DNA of 64,000 nt from Dactylis glomerata (Eukaryota; Streptophyta; Magnoliopsida; Poales; Poaceae), in NCBI GenBank assembly GCA_007115705.1, contig QXEO01000822.1, forward strand, positions 374,253-438,252, written 5' to 3'. Below the pieces are notes generated by a model. That model ran no database searches and was not told where the DNA came from. It saw only the letters and a list, made by a program, of their open reading frames with translations. Of this stretch, positions 45,348 to 55,766 are shown in pieces; position 1 is the stretch's first letter; every line of letters begins with the position of its first letter. A program made the translations under genes and the position numbers.

Positions 45348-47075
45348 TGAAGGGTTTCGCAGCATAGTAAAACAAAAATTTCCTACGGATGCGAACAAGA
45401 AAGCCAAGATCTAATCTAGGAGATGTAATCAACGAGAGAGGTAGATGAGATCTTCATACCCTTGAAGATTCGCACAGCGGAAACGTTCAATAGAACGTGG
45501 TTGACGTAGTCGTACTCGCCGTCTCCTCCTCGCGATCTGATCCGATCCTACGCCGCAAGTGGCGGCGCCTCCGAGAGTTGCACACGTGCGGTGCAGCGAC
45601 GTCTCCACCTTCCTTGGTCCAGCAAGTATGGTGGAGAGATAGATTGGATCAGCAGCACGACGGCGTGGTGCTTATGGTGGAGAGTTTCTGCGGCAGGGCT
45701 TCGCCTACGCGCAGTCGCGAGAGAGAGAGAGGGAGGGCAGCAGGGGCGGCTAGGGTTTGGGTCTTGGGGTTGAGGGAGGGCTGCGCCCCTGCCCCCCTTA
45801 TATGGGGGGGCTGGGCGGCCAGCTTGGTCCCTCCTCCAATCCCTAGCCGACTTGGATAAGGAAGAGTGGGGGGCAAGTTTCCCCCCCTTCCTTATTTGAA
45901 GATTCCTTTAGGGTTTCCCCTTGGGCTTGGCCGGCTGGGCCTTAGGGGCCTTGTGCACCTGGCCCAAGGCGGCCAGGGCACTTCCCCTTAGGCCCACGCA
46001 GGCCTCCGTCAAGTGGGCCCACGTTGGTCCCACTCCGGAACCTTCTAAAACCTTCCGGTACAATACCGATAAACTCCGAAACCTTTCCGGAATCCAAAAA
46101 CTGCTTTCCTTTATATGAATCTTATTCTCCGGACCATTCCGGAACCACTCGTGACGTCCTGGATCTCATCCGAGACTCCGAACTAAAACTCATAAACCAA
46201 TTATCCATTCTATCCTAGCGTCGATGCACGTTAAGTGTGTGACCCTACGGGTTCGAGAATATGCAGACATGATCTTCTATCAATAATCAATAGCGGGATC
46301 TGGAAACCCATATTGACTCCCACATATTCATCGATGATCATATCGGATGAACCACGATGTCAGGATTCAATTAATCCCGTATATGTATTCCCTTCGTCAC
46401 ACGATATTTTACTCGCCCGAGATTTGATCGTCGGTATCGTCATACCTAGTTCCATCTCGTTCACAGCAAGTACTTTACTCGTTCCGTAATCCGATATCAC
46501 TTCATGATTAACTCCTTAACCACATGCTTGCAAGCGGTGTTGATATCGATTACCGAGTGGGCCCGAAGTATATCTCTCCGACTTGGGAGGGACAAATTCC
46601 ATCTCGATACATACAACCCAACAAATACTTTCCGATCACCTGAGAGACACCTTTATTATCACCCTCACATAGGATGACGTTTGATGACCTCAAAGCTTTC
46701 TTCCGATACTAGGGAGTTGTATTATCTCATGGTCTAAGGAATACAATACATGACATAAGAAAAGCTTCGCAAAGATGAATACGATGACACGATCTAATTG
46801 CTCTGCTTTATTTGGGTCTGTCCATCACATCATTCTCCTAATGATATGATCTCATTATTAATTGACAACTCATGTCTATGGTTAGGAAACCTTAACCATC
46901 ATTAATCAATGAGCTAGTCTAGTAGAGGCGTACTAGGGACACGGTGTTGTTCATAAACCACACAAGTATTAATGTTTCCGCTTAATACAATTATAGCATG
47001 GAGTATAAACATTATCATGAACAAGAAATATGATAATAACAATATTATTATTGCCTCTAGGGCATATTTCCTTCA
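45348..47075 (-). repeat. 5' LTR of the copia element
   Basis: 1728 bp, same as the left copy. Substitutions seen, as equivalents of the left LTR, include positions near 38852, 39245, 39361, 39462, 39717, 39766, 39818, 39867 and 40093. Confidence 0.92.
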
Positions 47076-47080
47076 CATCT

Positions 47081-49966
47081 GCCGGGAGAAATCCACGGAT
47101 CGTCATACACAAAGTATGCGGGGTTCAGATAATCAAACAAATTCTTTCACTTGCTCACTCTAGTACAGGATCCTTCCCTAGAGCCCGAGATACGGAAATC
47201 CCCATTCCGGCGCCTCTAGTTTTGCCCGCTCCGGGATGCCGGATGAGTGGAATCTCCACTTGGTTCAGAAGTACCCGCGCACGGTGCACTTCTATAAACG
47301 ATGATACAAGACCTCCCATACTAGGGTGAACAAGCTACGGACTAAGCCCCTTCCCACTTAGGGGTAATGTGGTCGTACGGTAATGGTTGGCTCACATGGT
47401 ACATCACTTATTATCATTTAGCAAATACATTCCATAGTCTTTAGTCAAGATTACTTTCCTTCATAAAAACCATCATGTAGGAGGGATCTCCATTTCAAGC
47501 TTTCAAGTTCAAGTCACCAAGTTCAAATGGGGTTCCACTTAGAGATTGCCTCAATTTTATTAGCGACTAAGCAACTATATCGAGTGAGGATACCACTAAG
47601 CTATGGTTAGATAAACTCAGCTTGAAGCTCTTGCTAAGCAAGATATCACTCTACTCCTATCATTTTACTCTAGCAATTCAATCATGCAATTTACTTAAAA
47701 CCAGTAGTATGCAATGGTAAAACTAGGCATGTGGAGTATGATTCAAAAGATGGCTTGCCTTGGTTGGCAAAGTGTCCGAGGTAGTCTTCTTCTTCTTGAT
47801 AGAATTCCCCCTCAATATCCTCCTCAGCAATACTAGCGTCTAATAACGAGTAAACACAAAGCACATCATCACTACACAATACTACATCACTTCAACACAC
47901 ATACTTGTTTTCAAACAATAGCCTTCCTATTGGATTTTATTTGAATTGTGTTGCAAGTTTTCTTCCAAGTTTGCATTGAGTGTGTAAGTTAAATTTTCTA
48001 CCACATGCCATGTGGGGATTAATTTTTAAGTATGGGTATTAATCTAAGGGTATTGGTACTAGTTCCAATGAGGATTGAATCATTAAGTGAATTGGTATTG
48101 AGGGCAATTTAATTCTAAGTGTATAATAGATATCTATCATTTTATGTTACCCATTAGGATTGGATTAAGGTCTAATTGATAACACTAACAAGGTTTGAGT
48201 TGGTTAAGGTTGAATAAACAGTAGGGTAGTTAATTAGTAAGTTCACAAATCAAGTTTCATAATTTTAGGAGGGTTAAACAATTTTATAGAATTTTTCTAT
48301 GATTAATAAAGATATGGTCAAGGTATTCTTATTTATTTAAATCCCTAACTCAATTTGAATTCTAACCAGTTCTATAGTGTAGAGTATTTCATAAGCTTTC
48401 CAACGGATATTCATTTGCTAGAAATGGATTTGTAAATCTCTTGGAAATAAAGTTTGAAAAACACATCTGAAACAAATTTGAATTAATTCGAAATAGGCGG
48501 GAAAATGAATAAAACGTTTTGGACCGAATTCGATAGAGCTGGGATGATTTCAAATGAAACCCGAACGGGCCGGCCCATACCGCTTCGCCCGGGGCGGGAT
48601 AAGTTTCTGTTTTTAAACCTGACAGGTGGAGCCCACCGGTCAGGTCACTTAACGCACCGAATCGGTACGCGACCGATGGATCGCGATCTAACGGCTCAGA
48701 GGCATCGTCTTCCTCGGCTAGGGCGGGGCTCACCGGCGTTTGCAGGGACGACTGTTCGACGGCGAGGGCGTGACGGAGAGGAAGCGGAACTTGACGGCGG
48801 GGTAGCAGATCGACGGCGGTGGCTCCGCTCCTCCACCTCATACCCGCAGCAGCTCCAACGGCGGCCGGAGTCTCCCGGAACGCAGCGGCGCACGCTCCCA
48901 GAGATCGGACGCTTCTGAGGGAGAGAGGAAGAGAGAGGTGTGGGGATCGGTTGCGGTGAGTGTGTGCTCCTTTTGGGGGTCGACGGGGGGGGGGGGGTTA
49001 TAGGCGCGGGAGGCCGAGGGCAAGGGCGGCCAGAAGGTGGCCAGTGCGGGGGCCCTGGCAGTGTGCAAAGGCCACGCTGGGAACGGCGGTCTCGGGGGCA
49101 TGCTGGGGGGTTGTTGTCTCGGCCGCGGAGTGCTGTGGGTCGGTGCTGGCGAGGGCACGGTGGTCGGGAGCTTGCAGAGAGGGAGAAGGAGAAGAGAGGG
49201 GGGTCCGGGTGCTGTCTTCCTCTCCTCCCATGTCGCACGGCTTGGGTCGGGGCAGAGGGGGCCAGGGTCGACCGCGGGGATGCCCACCAGCATGGCGACA
49301 GGTTTTGAGCGAGGAAGAACAGTGCAGCTCACAATGAAATCGATTTTTGCCGATTTTCGACTGCCAGGCGTTCGACGAAATACCCGCAAGAGATTCAAAT
49401 TCGAAAATTTGAAAATTTCCACTTGGGTGATCAACATATTAGCCAAGGTTTCCAGTGATATTTTTGTTCTGAAGAAATAACAGGTTTTGCAAAAATTTAT
49501 ATTTGAAATTTGGGTAGTGTCACTGTTTCAGATTCAATCTTTGGCTGAAGTTTGTGGGTTGTTCTGATTTAAATTTGGGTTAGAAACTTCTTGGTTGAGT
49601 TAGCATATAACTTGGTCAAGCTCAACTAACTGGCCAAACACTAAGTTGAGTTACAGATTTCTTATTCTAAAGGCTCAAAGTAGGGTAGTCACTAATATTT
49701 TCTAGATCATCTTATTCTTCTCTTTTTCTTTCTTATTTTTATTTCTGGTTTCGTTGGCTTGTATAATCCTTCTCTAATGTCTCTGTTGGTTAAGTTATAA
49801 CTAACTAACCATTGCACAACAATTAACCACACACATGAAATCATAGAAGTCATATAATGGAAAAATACATGCATACATGCAATAATAGATAAAAAGTTTT
49901 ATCTTGGTCCAAAATTTGGCACTTTAATTAATAGGAAGTGGATTACAATTTTTCCGAGTTGTTACA
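47081..49966 (-). repeat. 3' LTR of the chromovirus, inner part
   Basis: Resumes after the CATCT duplication with GCCGGGAGAAATCC and ends GAGTTGTTACA. It contains a GC-rich block (48560-49300) that makes long spurious frames on both strands, and a run of 14 G (48985-48998). Confidence 0.88.
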
Positions 49967-50009
49967 ATCTTCCCCCCTTAACAAGAATCTCGTCCCCGAG
50001 ATTCACTAA

Positions 50010-53000
50010 TTAAGAACTGAAAAGATCGGGAAACTCTTTCTGAAGATAATCTTCTCGTTCCCAAGTGGCTTCATCTTCGGTGTGATTACTCCACTGAACT
50101 TTCAGGAACTTGATGCTCCGGGTTCGAGTGGTTCGATAGGCTTCCTCGAGGATACGGATAGGCATTTCATTATAGGTCAAATCCTTGTTGATGTCCACCG
50201 AACGGTGATCAATATTCTTGAAGACTTCTGGCTTCTCCGGCACTTCCAGACATTTCCGAAGTAAAGACACGTGAAAGACATCGTGTACTTCAGACAATTC
50301 AGGGGGCATTTCCAACTGATATGACACTTCTCCTCTGTGTCTTAGTACCTTGAAGGGTCCAATATACCTTGGTGCAAGCTTTCCTTTTACTTGGAATCTT
50401 TGCATTCCCTTGAGAGGTGATACTCTAAGATAAACAAACTCTCCAATCTGGAAGGTCAGTTCTCTACGTCTCTTGTCGGCATAGCTCTTCTGTCGAGACT
50501 GGGCTGCCTTGAGGTAGTCACGAATCATGCGAACTTTCTCCTCGTCTTCTTGCAGAATGTCAGGTCCAAATATCTGACTGTCTCCTGTTTCAGACCAATT
50601 CAAAGGGGTACGACACTTTCTTCTATATAAAGCTTCAAATGGGGCCATTTGCAAACTGGCTTGGTAGCTGTTGTTGTAGGAAAACTCCGCGAAAGGCAGA
50701 CAATCTTCCCACTTAGCTCCATAGGATAGAACACAGGCTCTCAACATATCTTCAAGTATTTGATTGACCCTTTCGGTCTGTCCATCAGTCTGAGGGTGGT
50801 AAGCTGTGCTAAAGGCTAATTTGGTTCCCAAGGCTTGATGCAAACTTTTCGAAAATCTCGAGGTGAATTGGGTTCCTCGATCGGAAACTATGGTTTTAGG
50901 GACTCTATGCAAACTAACAATTCGGGATAGATAAAGATCTGCTAGCTGGCCTGAGGTATAAGTGGTCTTGACAGGAATAAAGTGGGCAACCTTGGTAAGT
51001 CTATCCACAATGACCCAAATAGAGTCATTTCCACGGCTAGACCTTGGAAATCCAGTGATGAAATCCATTCCAACAGATTCCCACTTCCATTCCGGAACTT
51101 GCAAAGGTTGCAGCAATCCCGCAGGGCGTTGATGTTCAGCCTTGACTCTTTGACAAATATCACACTTGGATATGAATGATGCGATCTCCCGCTTCATTCC
51201 ATGCCACCAAAATTGCTCCTTCAGATCTTGATACATCTTAGTTCCACCAGGATGGATGGAGTAAGGTGTCTCATAGGCTTCTCTCATAATAACTTCCTTT
51301 AATTCTGAGTCCGCAGGCACACAAATACGTCCTTTATACCAAAGAATTCCTTGATCATCTTCTTCAAATCCTGGCACCTTGCCGGAACTAATTCTGCGCT
51401 TAATTCCGTCAATACTCTCATTTCCCTTCTGGGCCTCTTTGATTTGGCTCATCAAGGTGGGTTGAAACTCAAGGTTGGCTAAGAATCCTCGACTGACTAG
51501 TTCCAATCCAAACCTTTCAAATTCTTGGTGCAACAGGGGTTGCTCCTCTTTGATCATCATATTCAACGAGCATGGCTTCCTACTTAATGCATCGACAACT
51601 ACATTGGCCTTACCGGGGTGGTAATGAATCTCCAAATCATAATCCTTGATTAACTCTATCCATCTTCTTTGTCTCATGTTCAACTCCTTCTGGGTGAAAA
51701 TATACTTCAAACTCTTATGATCAGTGTAGATCTCACAACGGTTACCCATAAGATAGTGCCTCCAGGTCTTCAAAGCTATAACTACGGCTGCTAATTCATG
51801 AGGTCGAAGCTGCCGAGAGAGGTAAGCTATGACCTTGCCTTCTTGCATTAACACACAACCAAGTCCAAGTTTGGAGGCGTCGCAATAGACATCAAAGTTC
51901 TTGGTGATATCGGGCATGGTTAGGAAGGGAGCGGTTACCAATCGCTTCTTGAGTTCTTGAAAACTCTCTTCACACTTAGGGGTCCATTCAAACTTCTTGT
52001 CCTTCTTCAACAATTGGGTCATTGGTCTAGCAATACTTGAAAACCCTTCAACAAATTTGCGGTAATATCCTGCTAGTCCAAGAAAACCTCTAACTTCGGT
52101 TTGAGTGGTAGGGGCTTCCCATTCCATGACTGATTTGATCTTCTTTGGGTCTACTGATATTCCTCCAGCTGATAATACATGGCCTAAGAATCCAACTTCC
52201 TTTAACCAGAACTCACATTTACTGAACTTGGCATACAGCCGATGCTCTCTCAGAGTCTCTAAGATTAATCTCAAATGGGTTGCATGCTCCTCTTCGGACT
52301 TGGAGTAGATAAGAATGTCATCAATGAAGACAACAACAAACTTATCCAAAAACTCCATGAAAACCTTATTCATGAGATTCATGAAATAGGCAGGGGCATT
52401 GGTTAATCCAAAGGACATTACGGTGTACTCATACAATCCGTAACGGGTAGTGAAGGCTGTTTTGGGTATATCAGTTGCACGGATCTTCAGTTGATGGTAT
52501 CCAGTTCTAAGATCTATCTTCGAGAAAACTCGAGCTCCGGTCGATTGGTCAAACAGATCATCTATCTTCGGAAGAGGATACTTATTCTTGATGGTCACAT
52601 CATTTAGCTTGCGGTAATCAGTGCACAGTCGGCTGGAACCGTCACTTTTGTCCACAAACAAGACGGGTGATCTCCAAGCAGATGAACTTGGCTGAATCAA
52701 TCCCTTACTCAAAAGGTCATCCAGTTGCTTCTTCAACTCTACTAGTTCAGCTGGGTTCATACGATAGGGTCGTTGGGCTATGGATCCAGTTCCGGGAATA
52801 AGCTCAATGATAAACTCAATATCCCGATCCGGTGGCATTCCGGGTAGCTCATCGGGAAAAACATCCGGGTATTCACAGACGATGGGGACTTCCTCTATAG
52901 TTGGCCCTGAGATACTCTTATGACATCTGGGGATTTGGGTGGGTTTAACTGACACATGCTTTACTAAAATTCCATGGCTACTCCTCATGGTGATGGTCTT

Positions 53001-54515
53001 TTTGGCACAATCTATAACTCCTTGATGTTGAGACATCCAATCCATACCTAGGACTACTTCCAATCCTTTGGTTCCTAACACAATCAAACTGGCTAAGAAT
53101 GAGATCCCATGGATTTCTATGGGCACTGCCAAGCAGGTCCAACTAGCCTTGGTTATTGACCCCGGTATTTGCACAGACATGGTATTTTTCAGGGGTGTTG
53201 GTTGAAGTCCACTTTTATCAACGAATAACTGAGTAACAAACGAGTGTGAAGCTCCAGAATTAAACAGAACTCTTGCAGGAACTGAATTAACAGGGAACAT
53301 ACCCAGCACAACGTCGGTTGCCTCCTGAGCTTCTTCAACATTCATGTGGTTCAGACGGCCTCGAGGGTGAGGCTGGTTCCTTGGTGGATAATTCTTGCCA
53401 TTTCCAACACGGCGCTGCTGCTGAGCAGGAGCAGTGGTCTTGGATGCATCATTCAGCTTCTTGGGGCACTCATTGGAGTAGTGCCCTTTGAGTCCGCACT
53501 CATAACAGGTAACACCAGACTTGTCACCAGACTTGGGTGGCACAGGTGCTCCATTGGGCCTTGGAGCATTGGGGTTGAAATTGTTGCCATTAGGTCTTGG
53601 AGGTGCACGGTTGAAGTTGTTGCCGGGTGGACGGCTAGGAAAGTTGGGACGTGGAGCAGGTGCAGATGGCCTCATAGGTCTAGGGGCGAAACCCATAGGT
53701 GGATTTCCCCTTGGCTTCTGCGAGTTGCTTGAGTTGCCTTGATACATCATACGGCACTTGCGGTTCTCTGCAGCTTGCTTCAGTTTGCCTTCCATCTGAA
53801 TGGCAGATTCCACCAATGACTCCAGGTCTGCAAAGTGAATGCCGACCAAGACACATTGCATCTCATCATGAAGTCCATCCAGAAACCTTTCTTTCTTCTT
53901 CTCAGTGGTGTTGGTGTCATCTGGGGCATACCTAGACAAGGTAAGGAACTTGTCACGGTAATCAACCACAGATAGGGAACCTTGCTTCAGATTTCTGAAC
54001 TCATCTCTCATCCTTTTAACCAATCCCAAAGGAACATGGGCTTTGCTAAACTTGCTCTTGAACTCCTCCCAAGGCATCACATACCCTTGGGCTTGCATTG
54101 CACGAGTGCTATCCCACCAAGCTCTTGCAGCTCCCGCAAGATAGTGGGTGGTGTACAAGACCTTCTCATTTTCACCAACTTCGGCGACTGCCAAATTGTT
54201 CTCCATGGTGCGAAGCCAGTCATCGGCATCTAAGGGTTCTTCAGACTTAGTGAATATTGGTGGGTTGGTGTTTTGGAAACTCCTTAACTTGGATCGGTGA
54301 TCACCATGGCCATTGTTCTCTCCTTCATGGCCATTTCCATTGCCATTGTTGTGGTTCATTGCCATCTGGGTTAGTTGCTGAAGAGTGGCCAAGTTAGCTT
54401 GGCGCTCAGGTCGGGCTGCTTCTCGGTCTTCCATGATCAACCTTAGCAGTTCGGCCATTTCCGGATTTGGGGGTGGGGGTGCTCGCGGCATCTGAAGATA
54501 AGGTGTGTAAGACAA
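50010..54515 (-). CDS. Gag-pol polyprotein of the chromovirus, 1501 residues, uninterrupted
   Basis: Order by residue: gag (about 85-260, with ARAWWDSTRA and FKSKFSKAHVP), CCHC knuckle CYECGLKGHYSNEC (about 336), aspartic protease (about 415), RT (about 590-770, catalytic FIDD), RNase H (DASKLGLG near 875, TDHKSL near 934), integrase (HPGG near 1087; Asp in WVIVDR near 1167, Asp in VSDRGTQF near 1211, Glu in QTERVNQ near 1250) and a chromodomain-like C-terminus (HTEDEATWEREDYL, 1475-1490). The element would copy its RNA and insert the DNA in the nucleus. Two possible defects: the protease box reads FNSGASHSF, with Asn (codon 53259-53261) where the catalytic Asp belongs, and EAYETPYSIHPG has Tyr where the first zinc His of integrase is expected. 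The frame has no stop or shift, so the copy is young. Confidence 0.93.
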   Translation of the reverse strand: MSYTPYLQMPRAPPPPNPEMAELLRLIMEDREAARPERQANLATLQQLTQMAMNHNNGNGNGHEGENNGHGDHRSKLRSFQNTNPPIFTKSEEPLDADDWLRTMENNLAVAEVGENEKVLYTTHYLAGAARAWWDSTRAMQAQGYVMPWEEFKSKFSKAHVPLGLVKRMRDEFRNLKQGSLSVVDYRDKFLTLSRYAPDDTNTTEKKKERFLDGLHDEMQCVLVGIHFADLESLVESAIQMEGKLKQAAENRKCRMMYQGNSSNSQKPRGNPPMGFAPRPMRPSAPAPRPNFPSRPPGNNFNRAPPRPNGNNFNPNAPRPNGAPVPPKSGDKSGVTCYECGLKGHYSNECPKKLNDASKTTAPAQQQRRVGNGKNYPPRNQPHPRGRLNHMNVEEAQEATDVVLGMFPVNSVPARVLFNSGASHSFVTQLFVDKSGLQPTPLKNTMSVQIPGSITKASWTCLAVPIEIHGISFLASLIVLGTKGLEVVLGMDWMSQHQGVIDCAKKTITMRSSHGILVKHVSVKPTQIPRCHKSISGPTIEEVPIVCEYPDVFPDELPGMPPDRDIEFIIELIPGTGSIAQRPYRMNPAELVELKKQLDDLLSKGLIQPSSSAWRSPVLFVDKSDGSSRLCTDYRKLNDVTIKNKYPLPKIDDLFDQSTGARVFSKIDLRTGYHQLKIRATDIPKTAFTTRYGLYEYTVMSFGLTNAPAYFMNLMNKVFMEFLDKFVVVFIDDILIYSKSEEEHATHLRLILETLREHRLYAKFSKCEFWLKEVGFLGHVLSAGGISVDPKKIKSVMEWEAPTTQTEVRGFLGLAGYYRKFVEGFSSIARPMTQLLKKDKKFEWTPKCEESFQELKKRLVTAPFLTMPDITKNFDVYCDASKLGLGCVLMQEGKVIAYLSRQLRPHELAAVVIALKTWRHYLMGNRCEIYTDHKSLKYIFTQKELNMRQRRWIELIKDYDLEIHYHPGKANVVVDALSRKPCSLNMMIKEEQPLLHQEFERFGLELVSRGFLANLEFQPTLMSQIKEAQKGNESIDGIKRRISSGKVPGFEEDDQGILWYKGRICVPADSELKEVIMREAYETPYSIHPGGTKMYQDLKEQFWWHGMKREIASFISKCDICQRVKAEHQRPAGLLQPLQVPEWKWESVGMDFITGFPRSSRGNDSIWVIVDRLTKVAHFIPVKTTYTSGQLADLYLSRIVSLHRVPKTIVSDRGTQFTSRFSKSLHQALGTKLAFSTAYHPQTDGQTERVNQILEDMLRACVLSYGAKWEDCLPFAEFSYNNSYQASLQMAPFEALYRRKCRTPLNWSETGDSQIFGPDILQEDEEKVRMIRDYLKAAQSRQKSYADKRRRELTFQIGEFVYLRVSPLKGMQRFQVKGKLAPRYIGPFKVLRHRGEVSYQLEMPPELSEVHDVFHVSLLRKCLEVPEKPEVFKNIDHRSVDINKDLTYNEMPIRILEEAYRTTRTRSIKFLKVQWSNHTEDEATWEREDYLQKEFPDLFSS

Positions 54516-54767
54516 GAGGGAAAAACTAATTTGCTAAGATTTTAAATGTAACATGGATGATGCAATTTTTGGTCTTACTAAGGCCTTAAGGGCCAAATTC
54601 ATATTTCATTCAACAAGCATCAAACATATCATACATATGAGTTCACACAATACAAATGGTTTGCATCAAACCATTGCGACTCGTCTACTAGAGAGGGGGA
54701 TACAACTCACACCTACACGAAGTGACTTAAAGTAAACTCATAACTAGATAACACGGGGGTCTCCACT

Positions 54768-55550
54768 CTAGACATCGGGCTCCTCGGGGTCTTCCTCCTC
54801 ATCCTCCACAATGAATCCATTCTCCTCAGGATCCTCCTCATCATCAAGGTCCTCCATGAAGTCATCCTCATCACTAATGAGGGCATTATCCTCCTTGCGG
54901 AGATCAATGCCTTCCTCCTCACCAAGGTGATCCTCTAGACTCTCAATGTACTCAGTCAGCTCAGCCACATTGGCCTTCAACTCCTCAATGGTGTGATCCC
55001 TCCCATCGCGCTGGCGACGAAAACTCTTGCGATCCCTCGCAAGAATCCTGATAGTGCTCCTTGCCTCCACCAGTGCAAAGTGCTCAAGGTTGGCCTTGGT
55101 ACGGGCACGATCCGCCTCCTGCTTAGTGGAGTACAGCAAGAAGTCCATGTGATCGACGTAGGTACTCGGCTCATTTTTCCCTGGCATGTTTGCGGGACGC
55201 CCATCCGCATCACGCCGAGCAAAGTTCCTAAAGCGCTCTCCCTGGACCTCCTCAACATGCAGTCCGCACAAGCGGGCGTGCATCTCCTGCATACCTCGGA
55301 CCAAACCATCGGCCCAAGTGTTCTCCACAAGCTCAAACTTGATCCTTGGAGAACTCAAATCTCCCTTCTTGCCACGGCAACTGGCCCTGATAAGCCACCG
55401 TAGCTCTCCATCCGGGTGCTCATTGAGCATAGCTCCCTTGAACTCCGGATACAGACGGTTCGGGAACAAGGTTAGGGTGGTGAGGTCGCGCTCGAAACAA
55501 AGGCTGCCACCATGGCCCAACTGGTACTGCTCAGTGAATACCGGGGCCAT
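54768..55550 (-). CDS. Extra ORF upstream of gag (260 residues)
   Basis: ATG at 55548-55550, intact to a stop at 54768, on the same strand as gag-pol and 252 bp before its start. The N-terminal half has GHGGSLCFERDLTTLTLFPN and CRGKKGDLSSPRIKFEL. A helical middle (EHFALVEARSTIRILARDRK, then heptad-like TIEELKANVAELTEYIESLEDHL, about 185-207) suggests a coiled coil, and the last 45 residues are almost all Asp/Glu. Extra ORFs before gag are known in some grass gypsy elements. Function unknown; a structural or chromatin-contact role is only a guess. Being intact in an element with one full frame argues that it is used. Confidence 0.75.
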   Translation of the reverse strand: MAPVFTEQYQLGHGGSLCFERDLTTLTLFPNRLYPEFKGAMLNEHPDGELRWLIRASCRGKKGDLSSPRIKFELVENTWADGLVRGMQEMHARLCGLHVEEVQGERFRNFARRDADGRPANMPGKNEPSTYVDHMDFLLYSTKQEADRARTKANLEHFALVEARSTIRILARDRKSFRRQRDGRDHTIEELKANVAELTEYIESLEDHLGEEEGIDLRKEDNALISDEDDFMEDLDDEEDPEENGFIVEDEEEDPEEPDV

Positions 55551-55751
55551 CTACAAAATTTTAGATGAGATTAAGTTAGTGATCAACTCAAGTGTGCAAA
55601 ATTTTAAGTAGGTAAACACTGAAGTATGTACAAAACTTTGTAAATAGAGAGGAAAAGACTAAGCAATTTTAAACCATTACTTATCTCCTTGGTTTTTATA
55701 AAGGTTTCATTTAACGCCCATTCTAACTAAGGTCTCCTATGGTCAGCCTAG

Positions 55752-55763
55752 GCTCTGATACCA
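55752..55763 (-). promoter_or_regulatory. Primer binding site, tRNA-iMet type (chromovirus)
   Basis: TGGTATCAGAGC on the minus strand, three bases from the 5' LTR. Confidence 0.9.
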
Positions 55764-55766
55764 ACT

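Larger units (their letters stand above)
38662..47075 (-). mobile_element. Copia element (BARE/Angela-like LTR), recently inserted but coding-dead
   Basis: Target duplication CATCT at 38657-38661 and 47076-47080. Both LTRs are 1728 bp. A tRNA-iMet site lies at 45335-45346 and a purine tract (GTGGGAGA on the minus strand) abuts the left LTR. The internal 4958 bp keeps the copia order gag, integrase, RT on the minus strand but in many broken frames; no frame exceeds about 80 codons of recognisable product. Confidence 0.9.

Noticed and set aside
48505..49446. Long frames on both strands (up to 202 residues)
   Set aside because: GC-rich LTR segment with low-complexity Pro/Arg/Gly translations; the second LTR (57875-58818) opens different frames.
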